This document shows, piece by piece, positions 24,280 through 35,204 of a stretch of 64,000 nt of DNA (positions are counted from its first letter, which is position 1; every line of letters starts with the position of its first letter). Source of the DNA: Omphiscola glabra (lineage: Eukaryota; Mollusca; Gastropoda; Lymnaeidae); contig OZ024802.1 in NCBI GenBank assembly GCA_964017045.1, positions 27,964,293 through 28,028,292 of the forward strand. Direction: 5' to 3'. Made by a program: the position numbers and the translations under genes. The notes beneath the pieces are model-generated. The model saw only the letters and a program-made list of their open reading frames with translations, was not told where the DNA came from and ran no database searches.

Positions 24280-25130
24280 TTTGGGTATAGTTACAATAGA
24301 TGCCTTTTTATACAAATTGCAATACAACGTTGAGGTAAAGACTTGAGCTAAAATAATTTGATAAGTCATATTAGCTTTCAAGTTAATGATAGCAATTCAC
24401 AGATGATAGCATTGTCAAAACTCTTCTTTTTAGACACTGCGGGGGAGGGTGCAAAAAAAACCCGATAATCAGATATCGTTATTTCAGTGTCTGTTTAAAA
24501 ATATTTTGGCTCTCTTCATCTGATATACGTAAAATATTTTTTAATGACTATATAAATCTACTTACCTTGCTAAGATTACTTATAATTACCCATATGAAAA
24601 TATATACTATCGGATTTCAGTTGATCAGATTTGATTACAATAAAATATAGATGATTATCATGTTTTTATTTTTTTTAAGGAGATACCTTGAATGCAGAAA
24701 TTTTAGTTTTTGTGTCTATTGAAGACAAATAACACGCTGTTGATGCCATTAAAGGGATCTTTACATCGCGCGCTATTGAAATCCCCATGACATGGTCACG
24801 TTGGCTTATTCTTGTCTATAAAAATAATAATAATCTCCGTGTACACCTATCACGTCCAATCCGCTCTCTCTTCGCACCGTGCTGCGCTCTCATCGTACGC
24901 TTACTAACTTAAGACGGTAATGTTGATCTGATCCCTGCCTGGTATTGAATTGCGGTATTGATTTCATACACTTATTGGGCGGGTTTTGATAATAGTCACG
25001 GGCTACTCATTGAATCAATATCATAGAGTATGCACGATTCATGTCATTTACACGCGTTGCCATATCTAATATATAAATATATATATAATATGTTGATTTT
25101 ATGTTTGGTCGCATAGATATCCCCATTAAC
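24280..25130. other. Unassigned DNA downstream of the SLC39 gene
   Basis: No exon or array is seen. A (TA)n-rich stretch lies near 25063-25095. Confidence 0.45.
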
Positions 25131-25330
25131 AAATGCACGATCACGGCACTGGAAACGGTGTGCAATCGTGTGCAATGTTGGCATTGGTATACAATTGTTT
25201 GCAATGATGTGCAATAGTGTGCATTGGTACGCAATTGTATGCAATTGTTCAAATGTGTTCAAATTTTAAATTGCATACTTAGCAATATGCAATGGTGTGG
25301 AATGGTGTGCAATGGTGCGCAAGTGTACAC
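25130..25330. repeat. Dispersed gtgcaatggtgtgc repeat, copy 2
   Basis: Starts cacgatcacggcactggaaa and continues with about 15 degenerate copies of a 10-11 bp gtgtgcaatg unit. Related to 21785-21895. Confidence 0.6.
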
Positions 25331-25569
25331 CAATTATTTCAAGTTCATCAAACAACACTGGCGTCCTTGGTGCACCCTAACACGTTGTAGCTTCGACACC
25401 TCCACCCCCATCAGACCAGCCAACCAGCTTTATCGTCCCTATGAGATCGAAATGACGTGAGCTCCCTCATCATCTAAATGTTCCCATCACCAAAGAATTG
25501 GACGCACCCCTTTCAATGTTGAAATGTCTCGTTGGTGAACCCCATACTTTAATAAATATGTGTCATCTG

Positions 25570-28500
25570 TTATACAAGCATGTAAGAATTCACGTTGACT
25601 ATAAATATGATGAGCAGGGCGCCAGTGAGCAGGCCCAGAGTATGTAGAAACGCCACAATTTTCGCCTCATTCCCGCCCCTGTGTAGAAGCGTGTCCAGGT
25701 GGTTGCTCATATCCGGAAGCTGCCAGATATAAAATTTGAAAAAAAAAACTTGCAGACCGTATCAGCAATGTAAAATCAATAAACATTGTAAAAAAAATTT
25801 AATCATTGAATTCTAGTGATTTCTGACAACCAAGAATGTATTCATTTGATAATCATAATCAACTGAACACACTTATTATCTACAGATCCACACTTTAGTT
25901 TCCATTTAAGCCATTGACATCTTGTATATGTGATACCCGTTTCTTATACATTATAATTGACGATAATTCTTATATCAGTTGAGCTATAAGCTTTCTCTGT
26001 CCTCACACCTCAACATATCCACAAGTGACACATACAAAAATAGACCACAACTCACCATATCCACAAGTGGCACATACAAAAATAATCCACCACTCACCTT
26101 ATCCACTTGTGACACACACAAAAATTGACCACAACTCACCATATCCACAAGTGACATATAAAAATAGACCACACCTCACCATACCCACAAGTGACACATA
26201 TAAAAATAGACCACAACTCACCATATCCACAAGTGACACATATAAAAATAGACCACAACTCCCCATATCAACAAGGGACACATACAAAAATATTACACAA
26301 CTCACCATACCCACAAGTGGCACAAACAAAAATAGACCACATCTCACCATATCCACAAGTGACACATACAAAAATAAACCACATCTCACCATATCCACAA
26401 GTGACACATACAAAAATAAACCACAACTCACCATATCCACAAGTGGCACATATAAAAATAATCCACCAGCGATGGCAAAGATCCATTTACTGGCCTCGGC
26501 AATATTTGATCCAAGAAACACGCCGATGACGAGGCCAATGTAACAGACACAGGCCGAGAGGAAGTTGATGAGCAGTGATTTCTTGATGGACAGTCCGGAG
26601 TGGAGCAAGATGGCGATGTCCGCTGGTAACGGTGATGGTAAACAATTCATGAAATCAGCAACAAAGTCTCGTGCTAGTGAGTTGGTTTGTATTGTTTAAA
26701 TATTTTTGTGTACTTGCGTGATTTTTTGGTTGTTGTGTTCCGGTGTTGTTGTGTACTTGTTTATTGTTGTGTTTTTGTGTTTTTTTTGGTGTGTTTTTTG
26801 TGCAGTTGTGTTTCTGCATGTGTGTACTTTTGTTTATTTGCGTGTTTCTAGTTAGAGTGTTTGCAACGGGAGGTGCAGCATATTACCCAGTTCATGGGGC
26901 AGCTCCTCGCAAATGATCGCCAGCGATACACTGACCCCGAGGGTCAGGTCCTCCGTGAACGCGGCGCCGATCGACAAGCCGTCCACAAAGTTGTGGATAA
27001 CGTCCCCGGCCATCACCATCCAGGCTAGGGCGACCTTGTCGTGCGTCTGCTCGGACGAGAGGTCAAAGTGAGAGTGGCCGTTCTCCGTTTCGCCGTTCAT
27101 GCGACAGTTCGCCTTGCCCTCGGTCAGGGGCTCCATGCTGTTATCTGCGATGTCTGTGGAGGCTGAACAGTCGGTTTTCTTTTGCTTAGAATAAAAAAAA
27201 TTACGCAATGTCAGATGGTCTACTCATGGCAATCTCGTTGTAATAATCCGGTTAGAACTTTTATGGTTAGAAATGTAACGGTTAGAAATGTAACGGTTAG
27301 AAATGTAACGGTTAGAAAGGTAACAGTAAGAAATGTAATTGCTAGAAATGTAATTGCTAGAAATGCAACCGTTAGAAATGTAATGGTTAGAAATGTAATT
27401 GCTAGAAAAGTAACCATTAGAAATGTAATGGTTAGAAATGTAATGCTAGAAATGTAACCGTTAGAAATGTAATGGTTAGAAATGTAACCGTTAGAAATGT
27501 AACGGTTAGAAATGTAATGGTTAGAAATGTAATGGTTAGAAATGTAATGGTTAGAAATGTAACGGTTAGAAATGTAATGCTTAGAAATGTAACGGTTAGA
27601 AATGTAATGGTTAGAAATCATGACAGTTTTAATATAAAAAATAGAAGCTAGACATGTTTTAACTTGATAATGACGCTGTCAATGTTCTGATTGCATACCA
27701 AAATAGAGAGCGTTGTTATTAGAGCAAGGGATATTTATTATAACAATGTATTGTGTAGCGCAGTGATCGGCAAACTCATTAGTCCAAAGAACCAAAAAAT
27801 GACTTGAGCTTTATGTTTGTTTTAAAGTGAAGAAGAGTGTCTCAATTCGTCAGCCTCACTCTCTCGTCCTTTGCCTATTTGATCAAATGGAAAGACCACT
27901 GGAAACGGACCAGAATGACCAGCAGTGTGTGTGTGTTTCCTTGTGTTCTTTGTGCGATCTACTTTGTCGGAATTTTTATAGTTTCAATGAAATACCGCCT
28001 ACGGGACTCCATCTCCGGGTTTGATTTCAGAGTTTCCCTTCTCTTAGATGAGTTCTCAACTAACGTTGACGAGTCCCATCCACCCGGAGTGCTGGTGATA
28101 TCTTTGCATGTCTCGGCCAACCAGCATCTTTGTTTTGTAATATAGTTTTGTTGACTTACACGAGGCAGCGAGGTGTAAAACAAAAAAAAAATAATATTTT
28201 CTGAGTCATTCACTTAAACTTTTGTATTTAGGAACTCAACGCGTCTTTAAAATAAATTAAAACATCCTACTTACCTTTCTGTTGTACAGGAATGTCTTAA
28301 ACATCCTCTCCAGGCTGAAGAGAGCGTAAATGGATATGATGACCACTGAGGACTTCCATACGTAGACATGACGCATCTCCTCCACGGCCATGATGCCAAA
28401 TGCCTTGAAAGCGTAACAACAGAGAAAGTCATGCAATCATGATTGTCAATGGTTTCACGGAAGCTTACTTTACGGACTTAGGACTTAATCCAAAGGCTGC

Positions 28501-31500
28501 ACCTATCGGTACACGGGTACCAAAATTGAGAGGTTGGGATTAAAAAACGATTTAAAATATTTTTGTTGGGTTCGTAAGACCAAATGAGGTATCAAATGAA
28601 AGATAATTGAATGTACTATACGTTTGTAAACTTAATTCTTCATTTTAACTAAAATAAACTACTACAAATGACATCCCAATAGCATTAGTCAAAATGGACC
28701 CAGACTCGTAGCGCTCCCTTTCGGACCCGGGACACATTAAACTCAATGCTATTCGGATGTCATTTGTGGTAGTTTATTTTAGTTAAACTGAAGAATTAAG
28801 ATTTCAAACGCATAGTACATTCAATTATCTTTCATTTGGTACCTCATTTGGTCTTACAAACCCAACAATAATATTTTAAATCGTTTTTTTTAATCCCAAC
28901 CTCTCAATTCTGGTAGCCGTGTACCAATAGCCACTTCGTAATCCAAATAGGAGTCAGTGTGATCAATACATTGAACGTGGGTCCTCAAAATATAGGATAT
29001 ATATATATATATATTTCATAAACTTATTGTAGGTAACATTAGAGCTTTTTTGTGAGGGATAAAATTAAACACAAGAGGCGTTAACAAGTTGTTAACAGTT
29101 GGGTTAACGTGGGGCAACCACTTTGGCACGGTATAGATTTTAAAACCCGTTATAAAAGTATGTGATTTTTTTCTCTTTCTAAACACATTACCGGCTCCTG
29201 CTAAGGTGCATGAAAGAGTCGATGTTAATTTCAGTAACAGATGTAATTGATCATGAGGCCCCCGAACACTTGCACAGTTAGCCGGGTAAACAGCTTTATA
29301 CAATAGTGGATGTCACCGGCGTAGGAAGAGGGGGTAGTGTGGAGGGGGGGGCGTCAACCACTGGGTGGCACTTATTTTCTTAAATTGCAGGGGCGTCATT
29401 TTAAGGTAACTGCAAAATGCAATTTTTTTTTTCCTTGGAAGGGGGCGGCAAATTCTTGGCCCCGCCCCGGGTGGCACTAACTCTAGCTATGCTACTGGGG
29501 GTATGTACGCTACTGGTGTATGTACGCTACCGGGGGTATATACGCTACTGGGGTATGTACGCTACTGGGGTATGTACGCTACTGGGGTATGTACGCTACT
29601 GGGGTATGTACGCTACTGGGGTATGTACGCTACTGGGGTATGTACGCTACTGGGGTATGTACGCTACTGGTGTATGTACGCTACTGGTGTATTACGCTAC
29701 TGGGGTATGTACGCTACTGGGGTATGTACGCTACTGGTGTATGCACGCTACTGGTGTATGCACGCTACTGGTGTATGCACGCTACTGGTGTATGCACGCT
29801 ACTGGTGTATGTATAAACCTTAAGCAACAAAACTGTATTCAAAATACTAATGAGAATGGAATCAAGTTCACAAAAGCTTTCAAATGTAGGTACAATTGTT
29901 CTAAAAATGATACTCGTTTACTTAAAAAGTAAGAGCCCACCTCAAGTATAAGCATTAACAACGACCCACTTCATGTATTAGCATTAACAACATCCCACCT
30001 CAGGTAATATCTCCAACAAACAAAAAAGATCTCATTATTAGCACTAACAAAAACCCATCTCATGTAGTAGTGCTAACAACAACCCATCTCATGTATTAGC
30101 ACTAACAAAAACCCATCTCATGTAGTAGTGCTAACAACAACCCATCTCATGTATTAGCGCTAACAACAACCGACCTCAGGTATCAGCACCAGTAAACTTG
30201 TTGACGCCAGAGATCCCGCCCCTATAGCCACCAGGAACTGCAGCAGCCGCTTGAAGAAGGTTTTATCCATGATGGGCCCCAGGAAGACGCCGATGTTAGA
30301 AATGAGGATGATGAGTGACACGAAGCCGATGCCGCAGCCCCATGCTGAAAACACCAACACCATGATGATATTGAATGCATTGGCAATCGTCTTTTTTTAA
30401 GAGTCAATATGATATTGTAAAAATAAAATACGAAAATACTTTGTATTCCTATTACAACCAATGCGTGGATATTTAACGTTTTTCGATGGTAGGTCCAAGG
30501 CAACTAACCTTCCGCTTTGGATGGTCTCTTTTTCCCGCTGGCGTGGTAGGTCTCCTCGTTGGCGCCCCTTGTGCAGTTCTCGGATGTTATCGTGTTCAAG
30601 GCCAGCGGAAGTGCGTCCACGAGACCGTCGGCAGCGAGAAGGCCGTCAGGGGCCAAGCTGGTGAAAATCTCGCTGACGCCGGGGCACTAGTTGCACAAAG
30701 AAGGAGAGAGTTATCTTTCTTAATCCAATGACAAAAAAAATTTCAACGGATCAGACTCGAATCGATCGAAGATGTGCTCATGGCAGACAGACGCCAGCTG
30801 TCTGAAAGCCTCGCTGCGCTAACCTCAGTGGATCGGGTCTATCTACATCGACATATAAAAACTGCATTCTTAGCGAAATGTCTTTTTTATTACATTTAAT
30901 CTTTTGTTACTTAATTGGTTTTTCTTGTTTAAACGTGGTAGGAATTAAAAAGTCATTTGACTCAGATATCATGGTCACTGTTGAGGTCTTGAGTGCGAAT
31001 TTGAGTTCAAGTATATAGATGCACACACACAACTATTTAAGAACATTACAAATGAAAATGTTTTACATAAAACGGCCGGGGCAGAGGACATTTATGACAC
31101 CAAGAAAGACGAAATTGTACTAGTTCACGACAGCATACAACAGCAAGATTACAGGACTATTACAGCATACCACAGCAAGATTAGAATACTAGTAATCTAA
31201 GAAGATAGTTGAAGCTGAAAAATGTCGAGAATGCATTTTCTTAAGCAAGAGAACGGTGCCGTGATTAGACCACGGTACCACGCTCCATTTGCGCACTTTA
31301 AACCCTCTTAAATTAATCATGAAAGCCGGTGATGTCACATAAGCTTGTCATGCTTCCCCTGAAAAATTGTTTGAAGAAAAATACTGTTCAAAAGTGATAA
31401 TATATCTTACCCTCTTCATTACAGATTATTATTATTATTATTCGTTTTCGTACCTGAAGAGGACGAATGAATTTTTTTTTAAATTGTTGCTATTTTTGTA

Positions 31501-32061
31501 ATCGCTGCGGTGTAAGGGAAACCAAAGTGTTAAAAAATGCATTGGGCTGGGTCAACATCTAAACTATAAACTCAACATCTATACTGTTCACTCTACATCT
31601 GTATTGTTAACTAAACATCCACACTGTTAACTAAACATCTATACCGTTAACTCAACATTATGCTGTTAACATCTATACTATTAACTAAACATATATTTAA
31701 TTATCATAGACCACTAGAGAAAGATTACAACGCAAGCTCGCACATGTAAATATCAAACATACGTGTGGACATTCACCTCGTTTTTCCACGTGCAGTTCTT
31801 GTCCGGTCGCTGGCACGCCCCCAACAGATTCTCGAGGAACTCGTGCGAGTGTGTGGTGATGGACTCCAAGAGTTTGAGGAACTGGCCCGGCGTCATCCCG
31901 AGGGCGTCGTACGCATCAGGGCCGCCATGTGAGAACCGTCGTATTAGTAATTCTGCGGCGGTGTTGACAGAGTTTGTATCTTGTATGGTTTGAGACCTCG
32001 CCGGCAGAGCACAAGTTGCGATTAGCAACATTATGAGGGAAAATCTGGGAAGCTTCTGCAT
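25570..32061 (-). CDS. SLC39 (ZIP8/ZIP14-type) divalent metal transporter, 7 coding exons
   Basis: Coding exons on - are 32061-31777, 30686-30509, 30344-30175, 28403-28275, 27184-26887, 26622-26432 and 25719-25570. They total 1401 bases (466 aa), with matching phases and GT-AG introns. Residues 1-23 are a signal peptide (MQKLPRFSLIMLLIATCALP). An extracellular domain with two NCT glycosylation sites follows, then eight predicted membrane segments. TM2 ends in LIPEAFG. TM4 carries HNFVDG (318-323) and TM5 EELPHE (347-352). Glu in place of the first His of the LIV-1 HEXPHE motif is the hallmark of ZIP8 and ZIP14, which import Zn, Mn, Fe and Cd across plasma or endosomal membranes. Residue 354 is Ala, where Gly is usual in HELGD. 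His-rich loop residues (GHSHF, 290-294) precede TM4. Length is typical of the family. Introns after exons 3 and 6 begin with arrays that copy the exon end. Family certain; ZIP8/14 orthology probable. Confidence 0.93.
26005..26461 (-). repeat. 42-bp array of duplicated exon end plus 5' splice site (SLC39 intron 6)
   Basis: Read on -, the last 30 bases of coding exon 6 encode LFLYVPLVDM and are followed by the donor gtgagt. This block plus about 12 intron bases is repeated about 11 times toward lower coordinates. Units translate as LFLYVSLVDM plus V-S/R-C-G. Nine units keep a GTGAG donor; the fifth (ggggag) and the last (gttgag) have lost it. Units 1-7 are in frame without a stop, and a 2-base deletion in the eighth shifts the frame. 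The first donor, after 26432, gives the normal ZIP junction (VDM then LPDM in exon 7), so it is the expected site. Confidence 0.92.
27235..27620. repeat. 15-bp tandem array in SLC39 intron 4
   Basis: Unit gttagaaatgtaacg, about 25 copies, ending about 50 bases from the acceptor of exon 5 (attctaag before 27184). Five-codon frames are artefacts. Confidence 0.9.
27766..28150. other. Possible hAT terminus and unexplained open frame in intron 4
   Basis: The start cagtgatcggcaaactcatt resembles a hAT end, but no matching right end was found. A + frame at 27837-28145 (102 codons) has no recognised domain and lies antisense in an intron. I do not call it a gene. Confidence 0.3.
28476..28955. repeat. 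About 480-bp foldback (two arms of about 210 bp)
   Basis: The left arm, from about 28476 to 28694, and the right arm, about 28728-28955, are reverse complements at roughly 90 percent. Paired landmarks are gagaggttgggatt with aatcccaacctctc, gaccaaatgaggta with tacctcatttggtc, and aagataattgaatgtac with its inverse. The loop is only about 30-70 bases and holds a GC-rich piece (gcgctccctttcggacccgg). A transcript of this intron (between exons 3 and 4) would form a long hairpin. No frame is present; it is a foldback MITE of unknown family. Confidence 0.85.
29311..29485. mobile_element. MITE fragment of the ggcgtagctag family
   Basis: The left end caccggcgtaggaag and right end ctagctatgctactg form a degraded inverted pair like cagtggcgtagctag. 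The body contains ggggcgtcaaccactgggtg and ggtggcact, a pattern common to these elements. Its right end passes directly into the 17-bp array. Confidence 0.5.
29480..29815. repeat. 17-bp tandem array, about 19 units, nucleated at a MITE end
   Basis: Unit gctactggggtatgtac. The first unit is the terminus of the adjoining MITE (tatgctactggggg) plus its flank gtatgtac, so the array copies a junction. The right half changes to ggtgtatgcac variants. It lies in SLC39 intron 3, and all frames are artefacts. Confidence 0.9.
29932..30190 (-). repeat. 29-bp array copying the SLC39 exon 3 end and donor
   Basis: On -, exon 3 ends gctgatacctgag followed by the donor gtcggttgtt. Eight further copies of about 29 bases follow in the intron, of the form gctaatacatgagatgggtt plus gttgtta. 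Most have lost the donor GT (gagatggg), but three keep a GT at the corresponding place (gaggtggg twice, gaagtggg once). The exon itself ends at 30175. Confidence 0.85.
31120..31190. repeat. Isolated copies of the gacagcataccacagcaag unit
   Basis: About two copies of the 37-bp unit that forms the array at 33097-33340, here in SLC39 intron 1 and diverged (actagttcacgacagcatac). Confidence 0.6.
31545..31700. repeat. 20-bp tandem array, about seven units, SLC39 intron 1
   Basis: Unit aacatctatactgttaactc, diverged copies. It ends about 80 bases before the exon 1 donor. Confidence 0.8.
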
Positions 32062-32077
32062 CTTTACTGGTCACGTT

Positions 32078-32385
32078 GATTCCAATATTCAATTTACAGA
32101 TTCCAATATTTCATTTACAGATTCCGATATTCCATTTAAAGATTCTGATTTCAATTTACAGATTCCATTATTCAATTTGCAGATTCGAATATTCAATTTA
32201 CAGATTCCAATATTCCATTTACAGATTCCGATATTCAATTTACAGATTCGGATATTCAATTTACAGATTCTAATATTCAATTTACAGTTTGATTTCAGTA
32301 TTCAATTTGATTTCAATTTCACTTTGACGTGTATATCCCATTTGATTTCAATATCCCATTTGATTTCAATGTTTCATTCTATTTA
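32078..32385. repeat. 21-bp tandem array directly upstream of the SLC39 start codon
   Basis: Unit gattccaatattcaatttac plus a; about ten good copies to 32290, then decayed tttgatttcaat variants. It begins 17 bases upstream of the ATG at 32061, so it must lie in the 5' UTR, a 5' intron or the promoter. Copy number changes here could affect expression; this is inference. Confidence 0.9.
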
Positions 32386-32719
32386 TACTCCAAATGCTTT
32401 CCATGTTCCGATTGCTTTAGATATTCTTTTAAAATGTGAAATCCTCGTCACGAGAGCAGAAGTTGACACCGTCATCATTACATCTCCAGAGATCCGTCGT
32501 CAGTTACATGGGGGCTGGGGTGGATTCGACGGCTGAAAAGAGATACACATATCAACTGTTGGACCAAAAAAAGTAGAAATCATGTATTTTAATATAATAA
32601 AAAATTAAAATAGAATAGCTTAGAATAATAGAAAGCATCGCTCAAGAAGAAAGCTTTTCGCATGATTCCTTTATAAAATGTAATATTGAGCAATAGGGAT
32701 CGGGGCTGTACATTTGCCA

Positions 32720-33096
32720 AAACATGAATTATTATTATTATTATGTGTGGTCTTATATAGCGTGGTACCCCAGCCTAGGGCTAGGCTCACCGCGCTGTAC
32801 ATACAAATATTAAAAAAGAGACATAATGGTGATATTAACATAAAATACATATATATAATAAAGAACAGATGTATAGAGACAAAACAAAATCTAATGCATA
32901 TTCACCTCTTCCACACCAGAACTTTTACATGACAAGCCATGGACGGCGGCCAGCAGCAGCGTTTATCGGTCAGATGTGGGGAATCAGTCGGGGTAGTAGG
33001 GTTTAAAGAGATGTGTTTTGAGTGCAGTTTTGAAGGCTGTGATAGTTGATATATTGCCGATGTGTAGTGGAAGAGAATTCCATTGTTTGGGGGCAC
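32720..33096 (-). mobile_element. 5'-truncated LINE, last RT codons and 3' UTR
   Basis: On -, CAPKQWNSLPLHIGN is followed by TAFKTALKTHLFKPYYPD and a stop, typical of the C-terminal end of LINE ORF2. The 3' UTR passes through gctaggctggggtaccacgc and tatataagacca into an (AAT)n tail. The same family recurs at 39895-41335 and, as a 3' end only, at 3804-3856. Confidence 0.8.
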
Positions 33097-33345
33097 AGTA
33101 AGAGTACAGTACTAGTTCATGACAGCATACCACAGCAAGAGTACAGTACTAGTTCATGACAGCATACCACACCAAGAGTGCAGTACTAGTTCATGACAGC
33201 ATACCACAGCAAGAGTACAGTACTAGTTCATGACAGCATACCACAGCAAGAGTGCAGTACTAGTTCATGACAGCATACCACAGCAAGAGTACAGTACTAG
33301 ATCATGACAGCATACCACAGCAAGAGTACATGATTAGTTCATGTA
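33097..33345. repeat. 37-bp tandem array, about 6.5 units, abutting the LINE
   Basis: Unit gagtacagtactagttcatg plus acagcataccacagcaa. The first copy overlaps the LINE coding edge (gggggcacagtaagagtaca), so the array may have started from that junction. Confidence 0.85.
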
Positions 33346-33417
33346 TACAAGTAACGCAGCTGGGTTTCTTATCATTAGCCCGGAAACCTCCCTTTTTTTT
33401 TCAAAAGTCCCTGAACT

Positions 33418-33854
33418 CAGGGCCGGCCCTAACAATTGCAGCGCCCTATGCGAAACGGATTGCGCCAGGCCCAGTCTGGGTAGGGATAAGGAGAATAAGT
33501 GAACATTAAGATTTTGTATTAGAAAATAAATTCGTCTTTGCATTTTATTCATTCTTTACTAAGTACAAAATCTCGATCAAATTAACTTTACTTTACGAGC
33601 CTTGCGTACGGCAAAGTCATACGGTATATTATCAAAATTATGTTTCCTACATAGATCACGCTCAATAGTAGGAATTGCCAAATTGTTCAATCTATCTTCG
33701 TGAAGTGTTGACCTCAAGAAATTCTTGATTAGTTTGAAGCGCGAGAAGCTTACATGATTATAAGTTATAATGGCTTAATTTGATAATTTACACGTAGAAT
33801 TAGTGCGGGGCCCATTGCGGCCGCATTGGTTGCAGTGGCCTAAGGCCGGCCCTG
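33418..33854 (-). mobile_element. Deleted hAT transposon with transposase C-terminal remnant
   Basis: The termini cagggccggccct and ggccggccctg are flanked by near-identical 8-mers (cctgaact at 33410, cctgaaat at 33855). On - the interior encodes SFSRFKLIKNFLRSTLHEDR followed by LNNLAIPTIERDL, the conserved hAT C-terminal dimerisation segment. Only about 55 codons remain. It is an internally deleted, inactive copy. Confidence 0.85.
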
Positions 33855-33859
33855 CCTGA

Positions 33860-35200
33860 AATATATTACTATTCTAATACCCCGACCGCTTTTACACCCT
33901 AGATTTTGTTCACCGACAATTTCAGAAAAACAAAAGAAAATATTACGTACCAAATGCACTTGCGATATATATATATTTATTTTCTAAAGAAATTTGACGA
34001 AAATTTTACGTGTGAACTGAAAAAAAACCATTCGATCAAATTTCCGTCGATCAATTTCCAGTCGTTTCTTTCGATCAAATTTCCGGTAACCGAATAATCT
34101 AGACACGGGAGAGGCTTTTGAATTAACGTATTCAAAAGTATTTATGAAGTGGAAAAAAGTACGTTAAATTTACTTTTAATAAATCAATTTACAAATGGCG
34201 AAGATGATTTGTTCAGAAATGTTAATGGTAAATTATTCGGTTCCAGTAAACTAGCCCTATGAATAATGAAATCAGCAACTCATTTTACTTCGCTGTTGTT
34301 CTGTTGTTAAAATCTATACCACACTTTTCATTGATTAGCACTTGGGAATTTCCGATCCTATTCCTTCTGGAGAAAAAAAAATTACCAAACTCTTTCAGAA
34401 AACTAAGTGTCGGTTCGATGAAACTTTGTTTCAGATAAAAAAAACTGATGCTTGTTCACAATTTAAGAAATGTGTGTCATTATCACACACACACACACGC
34501 GCACACACACACAATAGAACATATTCAATCTATTTCAGTAGTATCAGCAGAGAAACCCACAAACCTTCAGAAACCGTCAGAAAGGTACGTGGCAGAGATG
34601 AGAAGCCCTCACTGAACCGACCCGACGGTCAATGTCCATAGAATCAAAAGCACATTCTCATCGACGTCTGACTGTGAGCAAAGAATCAGTTCGTCTGCTG
34701 TGTGGCGAACACCTTTTGTAAATTTTTCTTGATTTAAAAAAAAAAAATTGTGGAGTGGGCGGGGGGAGAGGGGGTGTGGGTGAGAGGCTGTGTGTCCAAG
34801 TTAACTTTCAGCATTCACTTGGTGCACATGTTACATCCAAGTATTTAAAAAAATTGACGGATTTTATATTGATATATTTACATACAGTGTCGAGCAGAAA
34901 AATGGCCAAAAAATATTTAAAAACAAATAATGGGATGTCGATATATCTTAATGTTAACCTACTTTTTAAAAATATAAACTTGATGTGAGCATTTTTATTT
35001 TTATTCAGTTTGGCTTTTCTGATACACAAGATGCCACAAAGCTGAAATTCAGTTTGGCTTCTCTGCTTCACAAAATGCAACATTGCTGGATTTCAGTTTT
35101 GCTGCTATAAACGACACACGTTGTGTATATAATTTTTTTTCAAGCAAATTTCGATTGTTCGAGTATGCAATATAAATGCGTTGTTCCAGTGATAAAGTCA
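33860..35200. other. Unassigned AT-rich DNA
   Basis: No exon is supported. Contains a short (CA)n tract at 34485-34512 and two copies of a cagtttggctt-ttct segment near 35008-35060. Confidence 0.5.
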
Positions 35201-35204
35201 AATT

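Noticed and set aside
27837..28145. 102-codon + frame in SLC39 intron 4
   Set aside because: Antisense within an intron, no domain, no splice or promoter signals that I can support.
30461..30731. + strand frames at 30.5 kb
   Set aside because: Shadow of SLC39 exon 2, whose phase and splice sites fit on -.
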